From JBJHAX01 sp050480705 (GTDB taxonomy: Bacteria > Actinomycetota > Nitriliruptoria > Nitriliruptorales > Nitriliruptoraceae): a stretch of 64,000 bases of DNA. The number at the start of each line of letters is the position of its first letter. The first letter of the stretch is position 1. Made by a program: the position numbers and the translations under genes. The notes under the pieces were generated by a model. It was given only the letters and a program-made list of their open reading frames with translations. It was not told the origin of the DNA and did not search any database. The DNA lies in contig JBJHAX010000010.1 of NCBI GenBank assembly GCA_050480705.1, forward strand, positions 1-64,000, in the 5' to 3' direction. Below are positions 1 through 7,898 of the stretch, piece by piece.

Positions 1-1269
1 GCCCAGAAGGTCGCGTGCCCCGACGCCGAGCACCCGTTCGGCGCTCTCGCTCACGAAAACGACCCGCGGGGCCGGGTCCAGAACAAGGCGGTAGGCCACG
101 TCGTCGATCGCGTCCGCAATTGCCTCGAACTCACGCTGCGAGTCACGAAGTGCCGTACGGGTGCGTTCCGCCTCCGCTTCGAGATCACGCCGCCGCACCT
201 GTTCGGTGACGTCGAGGAGCATCACCAGCGCGCGCTCGACCGTGCCGTCGTCGGCAAGTTGCGGTTCGAAACGCACGTCCCACCACCGGTCACGCCATGC
301 CAGCTCGTCGCGCACCGCCGCGCCGTCGAGCGCATGGGTGGCCATGGCGACCACGCGTTCGCGGGTCGGATCGTCCCAGTCCTCGAGCGAGCCCAACGGC
401 CCCTGGTGCTGGCGCATCGGGAAGGTTTCGGCGAGCGTGATGACCTCGACCTCGAGATCGGGGGTGACCGCGAAGATCGCGGACGGCAGCCCGTCGAGCA
501 CGCGCCGCAGGCGTTCTTCAGCCGCTTCGGCGTGGGTGCGTGCGTCGCGTACTTCCTCGTGGAGGCTGAGACTGCGTGCAACAGCATGCACGAGGTTGCG
601 CTCCTCAGGTTCAAGGAAGGGAAGCGTCCGGTCGTAGCCGACGACCAGGTCGCCGCGTATCACGCCGTCGACGACGATGTCCGCGCCGAGACGCACCGCC
701 ATCGGCGCATCGGAGCCTGTCGCAGCGGTGTGGCCGTCGAGATGCAGTTCGACGCGGGCGCGTTCGGAAAACTGCATGCCGTCCACGAGCGATGCCGTGA
801 TCCGCTGGTGGAGATCCTCGACGTCGGCCGCGTCCTCGATCGCGATCTGCACCTCACGCAGCGTGCGCAACTCCTTGACGCGCTCACCGAGGTCGCGCTC
901 GATGCGGATCAGGTGGATGCAGCCGTCGAGCACGGCACCCGCAGCCTCCGCGCACGCAACGACAACGTCGGCGGCGTCGGCTGGGAGAAGGATCTCGTCG
1001 ACGACCGCAGCGTCGACCACCACACGTGTCACGTTCGTCAGTTGGTCGAGGTCGTCGGGAAGGTGTCCGACGGCGCGCACGCCGTTCTGCTGGCGGACAC
1101 TGGCCTGGACCGCGACGAAGTCGAGACCGTACGTCGTCGACAACAGGTCGAGCGCTACCTCGATGGCGGCTTGTTCGTCGGCCGCGTCGAGCGCACGGTC
1201 GTGGAGGGCGCGCAGCAGCCAACCGAACGTCTCGATGCCCGTGCTGCCCTGGGCCGACACAGCGTCCAT
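1..1269 (-). CDS. GAF/PAS multi-domain sensor protein, C-terminus beyond window
   Basis: An open frame runs from ATG at 1269 off the left edge without a stop (at least 423 residues); GAAGGA lies about 5 nt upstream of the ATG. Residues about 20-125 look like a degenerate GAF-type domain. Residues about 145-255 look like a second GAF domain followed by a helical linker (HAVARSLSLHEEVRDA). A PAS domain spans about 265-385, with a coiled linker and the start of a second PAS domain (VFVSESAERVLGVGARDLLG) at the edge. No membrane segment is visible, so a cytoplasmic signal sensor is likely. The output domain (kinase, GGDEF or phosphatase) lies outside the window. It follows rlmB on the same strand after an 88-bp gap that contains a strong hairpin, so it is probably transcribed separately. 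Confidence 0.75.
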   Translation of the reverse strand, partial: MDAVSAQGSTGIETFGWLLRALHDRALDAADEQAAIEVALDLLSTTYGLDFVAVQASVRQQNGVRAVGHLPDDLDQLTNVTRVVVDAAVVDEILLPADAADVVVACAEAAGAVLDGCIHLIRIERDLGERVKELRTLREVQIAIEDAADVEDLHQRITASLVDGMQFSERARVELHLDGHTAATGSDAPMAVRLGADIVVDGVIRGDLVVGYDRTLPFLEPEERNLVHAVARSLSLHEEVRDARTHAEAAEERLRRVLDGLPSAIFAVTPDLEVEVITLAETFPMRQHQGPLGSLEDWDDPTRERVVAMATHALDGAAVRDELAWRDRWWDVRFEPQLADDGTVERALVMLLDVTEQVRRRDLEAEAERTRTALRDSQREFEAIADAIDDVAYRLVLDPAPRVVFVSESAERVLGVGARDLLG

Positions 1270-1306
1270 CTCGTCCTTCGTCGTCGCAGGCGACCTGACG
1301 CGCCCA

Positions 1307-1330
1307 GCATGCCCCGACGCCGGGGCATGC
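1307..1330 (-). terminator. Perfect 10-bp hairpin between rlmB and the sensor gene
   Basis: A perfect inverted repeat has arms 1307-1316 and 1321-1330 with a 4-nt loop. It lies between the rlmB stop and the sensor start. No T-run follows on either strand, so termination is inferred from position and stem strength only. Confidence 0.45.
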
Positions 1331-1357
1331 GCCACGCGAAGGGCTGCCTGGTCGGCG

Positions 1358-2107
1358 TCACGACCGTGCCCTGAGCAGCGTGTACGCGGCGACGGCGGCA
1401 GCAACCGACGCATTGAGTGAGCCGACGCGACCGTGCATCTCGAGCCGCACCAGGACGTCGCAACGTTCACGCACCAGCCGGCCGAGGCCATCGCCCTCCC
1501 CACCGACGACGAGCACGCACGCTTCCGCCGCGAGCGGATGTCCGTGGAGCAGATCGGAAGCCTCGGCGTCGAGCCCGAGCGACCACACCCCCCGATCGTG
1601 CAGGTGGCGGAGCGTGCGCCCGAGGTTGGTCACTTCGATCACGGGCAGATGCGCGAGCGCACCTGCTGCGGCCTTCTCCACGGTCGGAGTCACGTGCGCT
1701 GCGCGACGTGCCGGCAGCAGCAACGCGTGCGCGCCGACGGCCTCCGCACTGCGAGCGATCGATCCGACGTTGTGGGGGTCGGTCACACCGTCGAGCGCAA
1801 CGAGCAGAGGCCGCACGGCGTCCGCCTCCAGACGGTCCAGGATCGTGTCGAGGTCGTGGGCGGGCAGCGCCGGCGCGTCGGCGACGACGCCCTGATGAAG
1901 CAGTCCGGGTGCGAGGCGGTCGAGCACGTCCCGCTCGACGTACTCCACGGGGACGTCCTGCGCAGCCGCGAGGTCCACGATCTCGTCGAGGACGGCCGAG
2001 CGTCGACGATCGCCGGCGACACGCACGACGTGCAGTCGATGCCCGGCGCGCAGCAACTCGCGGACGGGATGCAGGCCGGCGACCCGGCGTCCGCCCTGCG
2101 GGTTCAC
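1358..2107 (-). CDS. rlmB: 23S rRNA (guanosine-2'-O-)-methyltransferase, SpoU/TrmH family (RlmB-like)
   Basis: A SPOUT-class RNA methyltransferase that would use SAM to 2'-O-methylate a guanosine, in RlmB the 23S rRNA peptidyl-transferase loop. The N-terminal substrate-binding part begins VAGLHPVRELL. The SpoU domain covers roughly the C-terminal 155 residues, with LDGVTDPHNVGSIARSAEA (motif 1), VVGGEGDGL (motif 2) and GRVGSLNASVAAAVAAY (motif 3), which form the knotted SAM site. I chose GTG at 2107 (249 residues) because it overlaps the cysS stop as GTGA. A longer frame opens at 2158 but lies inside cysS. The cysS-rlmB pairing is common in actinobacteria and Firmicutes. Confidence 0.9.
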   Translation of the reverse strand: MNPQGGRRVAGLHPVRELLRAGHRLHVVRVAGDRRRSAVLDEIVDLAAAQDVPVEYVERDVLDRLAPGLLHQGVVADAPALPAHDLDTILDRLEADAVRPLLVALDGVTDPHNVGSIARSAEAVGAHALLLPARRAAHVTPTVEKAAAGALAHLPVIEVTNLGRTLRHLHDRGVWSLGLDAEASDLLHGHPLAAEACVLVVGGEGDGLGRLVRERCDVLVRLEMHGRVGSLNASVAAAVAAYTLLRARS

Positions 2108-3558
2108 GCTCCGGCGTCCTGCCGTGACGGCGTCAACGCCGCACCGTCGACGTGCCATCGGGACCCCTCAGGGCCGTCCTCGACGACGACACCCGCCGAG
2201 GCGAGCCGGTCCCGGATCGCGTCGGCAGTCGCGAAATCACGCCGTTGCCGTGCATCGCGCCGCAGTTCGAGCAACTCCTCGACCAGTGGCCCCACCCGCT
2301 GCTGCAGCACGTCGGCGTCGTTGAGCGCATCGTCGATGCCGAGCCCGAGCACACCGTCACCGACCTCGACGAGCGCCTCGGCGAGACCGGCGACGGCCTG
2401 CCTGGCGCGGTCGGCATCGGAGGCGGTTCGTGCGACGACCTCGTTGCCTTCGCCGACGAGTTCGTGGAGGGCGGCGACGGCGGCGGGAGCGTTGAGATCG
2501 TCGTCCATGGCGTTGCGGAATGCTTCCAGGTGCCGCCGCGCGGCCTCGGCGTCGGGGGTGGCGTCGCCGGCGACACGCCTGGCCGTGCGCACGAAGGTGA
2601 CGAACCGTTCGAAGGTCACCGCAGCGTCACGCAGCCGGTCGGTCTCGAAGGTCAGCGGCGTACGGTGCTGGGCCGACAGATACCACAGGCGCATCGGGCC
2701 ACGTCCCCAGGCGTCGATGGCGTCGACGAGTCCGACGACGTTGCCGATCGACTTCGACATCTTGTCCTCGCCCATGCGGACCATGCCGTTGTGCACCCAG
2801 TGGCGGACGAACGGCGCGCCGTGCGCGGCCTCGTGCTGGGCGATCTCGTTCTCGTGATGCGGAAAGACCAGGTCGAGGCCGCCGCAGTGGATGTCGACGC
2901 CGTGACCGAGGTGCTTGGCAGCCATCACCGAGCACTCGATGTGCCATCCGGGCCGGCCGTCGCCCCCCGGCGACGGCCACGACGGCTCGCCGGGCTTGGC
3001 GGCCTTCCACATGGCGAAGTCGAGCGGATCCTCCTTGCGGTCGGCATCGACGACATCGTCGCCCTGTTCGAGTTCGTCGACGCGACGGCGCGACAGCTTT
3101 CCGTACTCGTCGAAGGTCCGGACCCGGAAGAACACGTCCCCGTCGACCGCGTAGGCGCGGTCGAGGCCGATCAGCGTGCGGATCAGATCCTGCATCTCGA
3201 GCAGGTGGCCGGTCGCGAACGGCTGGACGTCGGGGGCGAGGATCCCCAGTGCGTCCATGGCCCGGTTCCAGCGGTGGGTGTAGCGGGTCGCGATCACCGC
3301 CGGATCGACCTTCTCACGCCGTGCGCGGATGATGATCTTGTCGTCGATGTCGGTGACGTTCTGCACGTAGGTGACATCGAGGCCGCTGAACGCGAGATAG
3401 CGGCGCAGCAGGTCAGAGACGACCAGCAGGCGCCCGTGACCGACGTGCGCGTCCGCCTGGACGGTCGGCCCACACACGTACATGCCGGCGCGTCCCTCGT
3501 CGCGAGGCTCGAAGGGGACTTCGTCACGACGCAGCGTGTCGTAGAGCACCAGGGACAT
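2104..3558 (-). CDS. cysS: Cysteinyl-tRNA synthetase
   Basis: Class I aminoacyl-tRNA synthetase charging tRNA-Cys, 484 residues, normal length. The catalytic N-terminus carries YVCGPTVQADAHVGHGR, which includes the HIGH-type signature and the first zinc cysteine. Further zinc ligands are visible in WHIECSVMA and in the PHHENE segment. The KMSKS loop is present as EDKMSKSIGNV, followed by the helical anticodon-binding DALR region. Its last four bases overlap the rlmB GTG. An 84-bp gap separates it from ispF upstream. There is no sign that this is the mycothiol ligase MshC: length and motifs fit CysS. Confidence 0.96.
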   Translation of the reverse strand: MSLVLYDTLRRDEVPFEPRDEGRAGMYVCGPTVQADAHVGHGRLLVVSDLLRRYLAFSGLDVTYVQNVTDIDDKIIIRARREKVDPAVIATRYTHRWNRAMDALGILAPDVQPFATGHLLEMQDLIRTLIGLDRAYAVDGDVFFRVRTFDEYGKLSRRRVDELEQGDDVVDADRKEDPLDFAMWKAAKPGEPSWPSPGGDGRPGWHIECSVMAAKHLGHGVDIHCGGLDLVFPHHENEIAQHEAAHGAPFVRHWVHNGMVRMGEDKMSKSIGNVVGLVDAIDAWGRGPMRLWYLSAQHRTPLTFETDRLRDAAVTFERFVTFVRTARRVAGDATPDAEAARRHLEAFRNAMDDDLNAPAAVAALHELVGEGNEVVARTASDADRARQAVAGLAEALVEVGDGVLGLGIDDALNDADVLQQRVGPLVEELLELRRDARQRRDFATADAIRDRLASAGVVVEDGPEGSRWHVDGAALTPSRQDAGA

Positions 3559-3642
3559 CAGGACCGCCGTGACGGATTCGGATCGAGGGTGCCAGCGACG
3601 CTCGGCACTGCGGGCGAAGGCGACGCCGCACGGGCGGCAAGC

Positions 3643-4158
3643 CTACCCACGCTGATCAGCCACAAGGCACGACGCGATCGCTGCGATCCCTTCGCGACGA
3701 CCCACCGCGCCCAGTTCGTCGGTGGTGGTGAGCTTGACCGACACCGCGTCGACGTCGACACCGAGCACCTGTGCGAGGTTGGACCGCATGAGGTCGCGGT
3801 AGGGCGCCAGCCGCGGGATCTGGGCGATCACGGTCACGTCGACGTTGGCGACCCGCCAGTGGCGGGCCCGGACGTCGTCGACGACGAGCCGCAGCAGCTG
3901 CATCGAATCGGCGCCAGCAAGTTCTGGGTCGTCGACACCGAAGCGCTCACCGAGGTCGCCCATCGCGAGCGCGCCGAGCAGCGCGTCGGCGAGCGCGTGG
4001 GCGACGACGTCGGCATCCGAGTGACCTTCGAGCGCCGGCGCGTCGGGGATCGTCACACCGGCCAGCACGAGACGTCCGCTGGCGACACCGTCATGTGTGG
4101 CAGGGGCCACGAACGGGTGCACGTCGATGCCGTTGCCGATCCGGATCGGTGGCGTCAT
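3643..4158 (-). CDS. ispF: 2-C-methyl-D-erythritol 2,4-cyclodiphosphate synthase
   Basis: Fifth step of the MEP isoprenoid pathway: cyclises the phosphorylated CDP-methylerythritol to MEcPP with release of CMP. 171 residues, typical for this trimeric enzyme. The metal-binding GNGIDVHPF and GHSDADVVAHAL motifs carry the Asp/His zinc ligands. The CMP-binding C-terminal signature is VKLTTTDELGAVGRREG. The start overlaps the ispD stop (ATGA at 4155-4158), so IspD and IspF are translationally coupled, a frequent arrangement. Confidence 0.96.
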   Translation of the reverse strand: MTPPIRIGNGIDVHPFVAPATHDGVASGRLVLAGVTIPDAPALEGHSDADVVAHALADALLGALAMGDLGERFGVDDPELAGADSMQLLRLVVDDVRARHWRVANVDVTVIAQIPRLAPYRDLMRSNLAQVLGVDVDAVSVKLTTTDELGAVGRREGIAAIASCLVADQRG

Positions 4159-4807
4159 CCGCGTGCCGCCGCCAGCGCGTCGAGCAGCTCGAGGTCGTCA
4201 CGCGTCGTGAGCTTGTGCGCCGCCCACGACCCGGGCACGACCGCGATCTCGCCGGCGATCCTTCCCTCGGCCAGCGCACGCTCGACGAGCGCGAGCTCGT
4301 CGGTCACCTCTGCATCGTCGCGCAACACGAGGTCGAGCACCTCGCGGAGAAACACCTGCGGTGTCTGCACGAGCGCGAGACCGTTTCGGTCGACCGTTGC
4401 CGTCACACGCTCACCCGCGACGTGCTTGAGCGTGTCGGCGACCTGCAGCGCAGGTGCGGACGCGACGACCGCGCCGGTGACAGCTCCGACGGCGCCGGCG
4501 ATGACATGCGCGGGGGTCAGGGGACGTGCCGCATCATGGATCACGACGATGTCGGCGCCCTCGCCGAGCGCTGCGACGCCCGCTCGGACGCTGTCGTTGC
4601 GCGTCGCACCGCCGCTGACGAACGTCGCCACCTNNNNNNNNNNTCGTGGGGATGGACGACGACGGGCGCCGGCAGCCCCGCTTCGAGGACCGCGGCGACG
4701 GCCCAGCTGACCAGGGAACGACCGTGGAGCTCGACCAGCGCCTTGGGGCCGTCGGCACCCAGGCGTGTGCCGCTGCCAGCGGCGACGACGACGACACCGA
4801 CGGCCAT
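4155..4807 (-). CDS. ispD: 2-C-methyl-D-erythritol 4-phosphate cytidylyltransferase, interrupted by an assembly gap
   Basis: Third MEP-pathway enzyme, transferring CMP to methylerythritol phosphate. The N-terminal nucleotide-binding stretch VVVAAGSGTRLGADGPKAL (from ATG 4807) and the C-terminal part (SGGATRNDSVRAG, VIHDAARPL, QTPQVFLRE, KLTTRDDLELL) are both intact. Ten Ns at 4634-4643 separate them. The two halves are in different frames across the ten Ns. By comparison with family length, about 20 codons between strands 3 and 4 are missing, so the N run is a placeholder rather than a true length. I do not read this as a pseudogene. The start overlaps the stop of the upstream PIN/TRAM gene by one base. 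Confidence 0.92.
4634..4643. other. Assembly gap (10 N) inside ispD
   Basis: Ten consecutive Ns. The reading frame does not continue through a gap of exactly ten bases, so its true size is unknown. Confidence 0.99.
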
Positions 4808-5925
4808 CAGGCCTTCTCGTCGTCGGAGGACACGATCCCGAACAGCATCCGTCCCTGGCGGTTCTGGACGATCGAGGTCAGTTCGACGGTGATGTTGAGA
4901 CCGATCGAGTCGGCTCCCGCCTCGACGACGACCATGGTGCCGTCGTCGAGGTAGCCGATGCCCTGGCCGGCCTCGCGTCCCTTCTTGACCAGGCGCACGG
5001 CGACCTGCTCGCCGGGGAGCACGGGCGGGCGGACGGCGTCGGCGAGCACATGCGGGTTGAGAACCCGGATCCCGGCGACCTCGGCGACCGAGGAGAGGTT
5101 GCCGTCAGCGGTGATGAGCGCCGCACGCCGGGTGCGTGCCAGCGTCGCGAGCTTCGCGTCGACGTCGGTCGCCGACGCGACGTCGTCGTCGGTGATCTCC
5201 ATGGCGACCAGGCCGTCGTCCTTGAGGATCTGGACGGCGTTGAGGCCGCGTTGCCCGGCCCGGCGACGGTGCTCAGCGCCCGAATCGGCGAGCGCCTGGA
5301 TCTCGTCCAGGACGAAGGTCGGCACGACCAGCGTCCCCTCCAGGTAGCCGCTGCGGGCGACCTCGACGATGCGTCCGTCGATCAGCGCGGACGCGTCGAC
5401 GAGTTTGACGCCGCCGCCGCGCGACGGTGTGCTCACCTCCAGGCGTCCGCGCATTCCGACGAAGCGACCGAGATCGTGTCCCCGCACGGCACCCAGACGC
5501 CCCCCCGCGTAGGCGAGGACGAGGACGACGAGCAGCATCGCGGGCACGGTGAAGCGCTGGAAGGGCAGCAACAGCACCGGCAGGAGCAGGGTGATGCCAA
5601 CGAACGCTCCGAGACCGGCACCGACGACAGACGCGACCAGGGTCACTGAGGGCACCTGATCGAGGCGAGCCGCCGCGGTGTCCACGTGCCGAACGACCCA
5701 GCGGCCGATCGCGCCACCGAACAGATAGCCGACGAGGGCTCCCATCACCGAGGTGACGAGGCGGGTCTCTTCGGGGGAACCGAGTGCGAGCAGCACGTCG
5801 AGGCGTTCCCCAACGGTGTAGCCGCCTCCGGTGAGTGCGAGGACGACGAACAGGCGAAGCAACTCGGCCACGACCGTGGCTGTACGTGTAGGCGTGCGTC
5901 TCGGTGCCGGCCGGCCGGTGGGCAC
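4807..5925 (-). CDS. Membrane-anchored PIN/TRAM domain protein (YacL-like)
   Basis: 372 residues. The N-terminal part holds about four hydrophobic segments (roughly 18-36, 55-75, 92-120, 127-143). A PIN nuclease-like domain follows at about 170-290, with acidic positions in LVDASALIDGRI, FVLDEIQALAD, TDVDAKLATLA and ITADGNLSSVA. The C-terminal TRAM domain is at about 305-360 (PGEQVAVRLVKKGREAGQG). This architecture matches the YacL family, which lies beside ispD in many Gram-positives. The role is poorly known; the PIN acidic cluster suggests an RNase tethered to the membrane. Its stop overlaps the ispD start by one base, and carD lies 38 bp upstream, so carD-PIN-ispD-ispF-cysS-rlmB is probably one transcription unit. 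Confidence 0.88.
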   Translation of the reverse strand: MPTGRPAPRRTPTRTATVVAELLRLFVVLALTGGGYTVGERLDVLLALGSPEETRLVTSVMGALVGYLFGGAIGRWVVRHVDTAAARLDQVPSVTLVASVVGAGLGAFVGITLLLPVLLLPFQRFTVPAMLLVVLVLAYAGGRLGAVRGHDLGRFVGMRGRLEVSTPSRGGGVKLVDASALIDGRIVEVARSGYLEGTLVVPTFVLDEIQALADSGAEHRRRAGQRGLNAVQILKDDGLVAMEITDDDVASATDVDAKLATLARTRRAALITADGNLSSVAEVAGIRVLNPHVLADAVRPPVLPGEQVAVRLVKKGREAGQGIGYLDDGTMVVVEAGADSIGLNITVELTSIVQNRQGRMLFGIVSSDDEKA

Positions 5926-5963
5926 CGACGTCGACGGGGGGCTCGCGCCGCCGACCGGGGTCG

Positions 5964-6455
5964 TCAGGCCTGCGCCTCGGCGAGCGTCTGCTCGACGAGC
6001 TCCTCAGCCTGCTCCTCGTCCTTCTTGATCGCGACCGCGAGCTCGGAGAGCAGGATCTGCTTCGCCTTGGTCAGCATGCGCTTCTCACCGGCCGAAAGCC
6101 CTTTGTCCTTCTCGCGCGTCGCAAGGTTCCTGACCACCTCAGCGACCTGGTAGATGTCGCCGGAACGCAGCTTCTCGTAGTTGGCTTTGAAGCGGCGCGA
6201 CCAGTTGCCGGCGGCCTTGCCTTCCGGCTGGCGCAGCACGGCCAGCACCTCTTCGACCTGCTTCTTCGAAACGACGTTGCGGATCCCGACTTCCTCACAC
6301 GAGTCGGCCGGAACCATCAGCGTCAGGTCTCCGTAGGTGAGCCGCAAGACGAGGTATTCGCAGGATTCCCCCTTGAGTTCCCGTTCCTCTTTGCGCTCGA
6401 TGACCGCTGCCCCGTGATGCGGATAGACGACCGTGTCGCCGACGCTGTAGGCCAT
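5964..6455 (-). CDS. carD: CarD family transcriptional regulator
   Basis: RNA-polymerase-binding transcription factor that, in mycobacteria, stabilises open complexes at rRNA and housekeeping promoters. The N-terminal RNAP-interaction (Tudor-like) domain begins YSVGDTVVYPHHGAAVIE. The helical DNA-binding C-terminus contains NWSRRFKANYEKLRSGD and ends in an acidic/Ala tail. I chose ATG at 6455 (163 residues), preceded by GAGGAG at about 9 nt. An in-frame ATG at 6500 adds 15 non-conserved residues. First gene of the likely ispD-cysS operon. Confidence 0.95.
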   Translation of the reverse strand: MAYSVGDTVVYPHHGAAVIERKEERELKGESCEYLVLRLTYGDLTLMVPADSCEEVGIRNVVSKKQVEEVLAVLRQPEGKAAGNWSRRFKANYEKLRSGDIYQVAEVVRNLATREKDKGLSAGEKRMLTKAKQILLSELAVAIKKDEEQAEELVEQTLAEAQA

Positions 6456-6481
6456 GGACTGATGCTCCTCGCGCAACGATC

Positions 6482-6509
6482 CCCGACGTGACGGCATCAT
6501 GACGTCGGG
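6482..6509 (-). promoter_or_regulatory. Inverted repeat in the carD leader
   Basis: Arms 6482-6489 (CCCGACGT) and 6502-6509 (ACGTCGGG) are separated by 12 nt, 27-54 nt upstream of the carD ATG. It could be an operator or a 5' UTR hairpin; nothing in the sequence decides. Confidence 0.3.
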
Positions 6510-6624
6510 TGTGGTCGGACACGCACACGCCGTACAGTTGCTGCTCGGAGTCGCGTTTGCGAATGACGCGCACGGCGCGGCCGGACATTGGCCGACGGTA
6601 CCACAGCCCCTTACGGGGCCTCAA

Positions 6625-6652
6625 CCGGGTTCGAAGCGCGCTTCGAACCCGG
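6625..6652 (-). terminator. 28-bp perfect palindrome downstream of disA
   Basis: Perfectly self-complementary 28-bp sequence starting 15 nt past the disA stop, able to form a 12-bp stem. A second small hairpin (GCCCC, TTAC, GGGGC at 6606-6619) follows in the disA direction. There is no clear T-run, so factor-independent termination is likely but unproven. The GGTTCGA within it is not a tRNA T-arm. Confidence 0.55.
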
Positions 6653-6666
6653 CCGGCCCGCGCAGC

Positions 6667-7734
6667 TCACACGTAGCGGTCCAGCAGGCTCGCCTCGGCC
6701 AGCCGGCGCAGGCCGTCCTGGATGGTGCGTGCGCGCGCCCCGCCGACACCCTCGACGTCGTCGAGTTCGGCGATCGAGGCCTCCATCACACGTGGCAGGG
6801 TGCCGAACGCATCGACAAGGCGGTCCACGACCGTGGCGGGAAGACGCGGGATCCGCGACAACAACCGGTAGCCGCGTGGGGTGACCTGCCGCTCGAGCGC
6901 GTCGCTGTCGAACGCCAACATGGCGGCGACCCGGCCGGTGTCGAGCAGCTCGTCGGTGCCCAGCTCCGCGACGTCCTCGAGGACACGGCCGATCCTGCGC
7001 CGGCGATCGGCCAGGTAGTCGCGTACGACCAGTTCGCGCTCGTCGGCGACCGAGGACACGAGTTCGTCGAGCTGCAGCTGGATCAGACGGCCTTCGGTGC
7101 CGAGCTCGATGACATGGTCCTCGACCTCCTCGGCGATGCGGCGCATCATCTCCGCGCGCTGCAGCGTGAGGACGACGTCGCGGACGGTCACCGCATCCTC
7201 GACCTCGCGGGCGGACAGGACCGCTGCGACTTCGTCGAGCCGCACCCGGTAGCGCTCGAGGGTCGACAGCGCCTGGTTAGCCCGCACGAGAAGTGTCGGG
7301 ACTTCCTCGAGAACGTACTTGTCGACACCGTGGTAGACCGTGACCACGCCCATCGACTCGGAAACCGCGATGATCGCCTGCCCGGTCTCACGCGCCGCCC
7401 GCTCCGCAGAACGGTGACGCGTCCCCGTTTCGGACGTCTCGATCGAAGGGTCGGGCACGAGCTGGACGTTCGCGCGCAGGATCCGCTCCGCCTGCCCGTC
7501 GAGAACCAGCGCACCGTCCATCTTCGCCAGCTCGGCCACGTGCTGTGCGGTCGCAGCGGTATCGATCGAGAAGCCGCCGGAGAGAAGCGGTGCGATTTCG
7601 GGCGTGGAACCGATGGCCATCATCGTGCCCCGGTCGGCACGGATGATGCGTTCGATGCCTTCGCGCAACTCGGTTCCGGGCGCGAGCAGGGACAAGACCC
7701 GCCGGCGTTCACCGTCGCGTCGGATCTCCACCAC
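6667..7734 (-). CDS. disA: DNA integrity scanning protein, diadenylate cyclase
   Basis: Makes cyclic di-AMP from two ATP and scans DNA for branched structures. 355 residues, normal length. The DAC domain (about 10-150) has the catalytic DGA in LAKMDGALVLD and the ATP-binding GTRHRSAERAA. A helical spine follows, then a C-terminal helix-hairpin-helix domain (LSRIPRLPATVVDRLVDAFG and DVEGVGGARARTIQDGL). The GTG start at 7734 has a strong AGGAGG about 7 nt upstream. The usual partner radA is not adjacent: a helicase gene lies 164 bp upstream instead. Confidence 0.96.
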   Translation of the reverse strand: MVEIRRDGERRRVLSLLAPGTELREGIERIIRADRGTMMAIGSTPEIAPLLSGGFSIDTAATAQHVAELAKMDGALVLDGQAERILRANVQLVPDPSIETSETGTRHRSAERAARETGQAIIAVSESMGVVTVYHGVDKYVLEEVPTLLVRANQALSTLERYRVRLDEVAAVLSAREVEDAVTVRDVVLTLQRAEMMRRIAEEVEDHVIELGTEGRLIQLQLDELVSSVADERELVVRDYLADRRRRIGRVLEDVAELGTDELLDTGRVAAMLAFDSDALERQVTPRGYRLLSRIPRLPATVVDRLVDAFGTLPRVMEASIAELDDVEGVGGARARTIQDGLRRLAEASLLDRYV

Positions 7735-7898
7735 CGGGCGTCCTCCTCGCCCGCGTCGACCGCGTCCCCTCTGCGGCTGAACACGGCTGTGCGCATCGCC
7801 GTCGGCAGCCTACATGTGGCGCGTCGACCAGCCGTGGAAGTGCCACGTCGTCCACCGGCACCGTCGCGTCGCGCCTGCGATGCCCGCCAGGCGCGGGG

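Noticed and set aside
2152..4710. 852-residue open frame on the plus strand
   Set aside because: It is the antisense of cysS, ispF and ispD, has no motifs, and even spans the N gap. High GC makes such shadow frames common.
6625..6652. GGTTCGA stretch resembling a tRNA T-arm
   Set aside because: It is part of a 28-bp perfect palindrome; no acceptor stem, D-arm or anticodon arm surrounds it.
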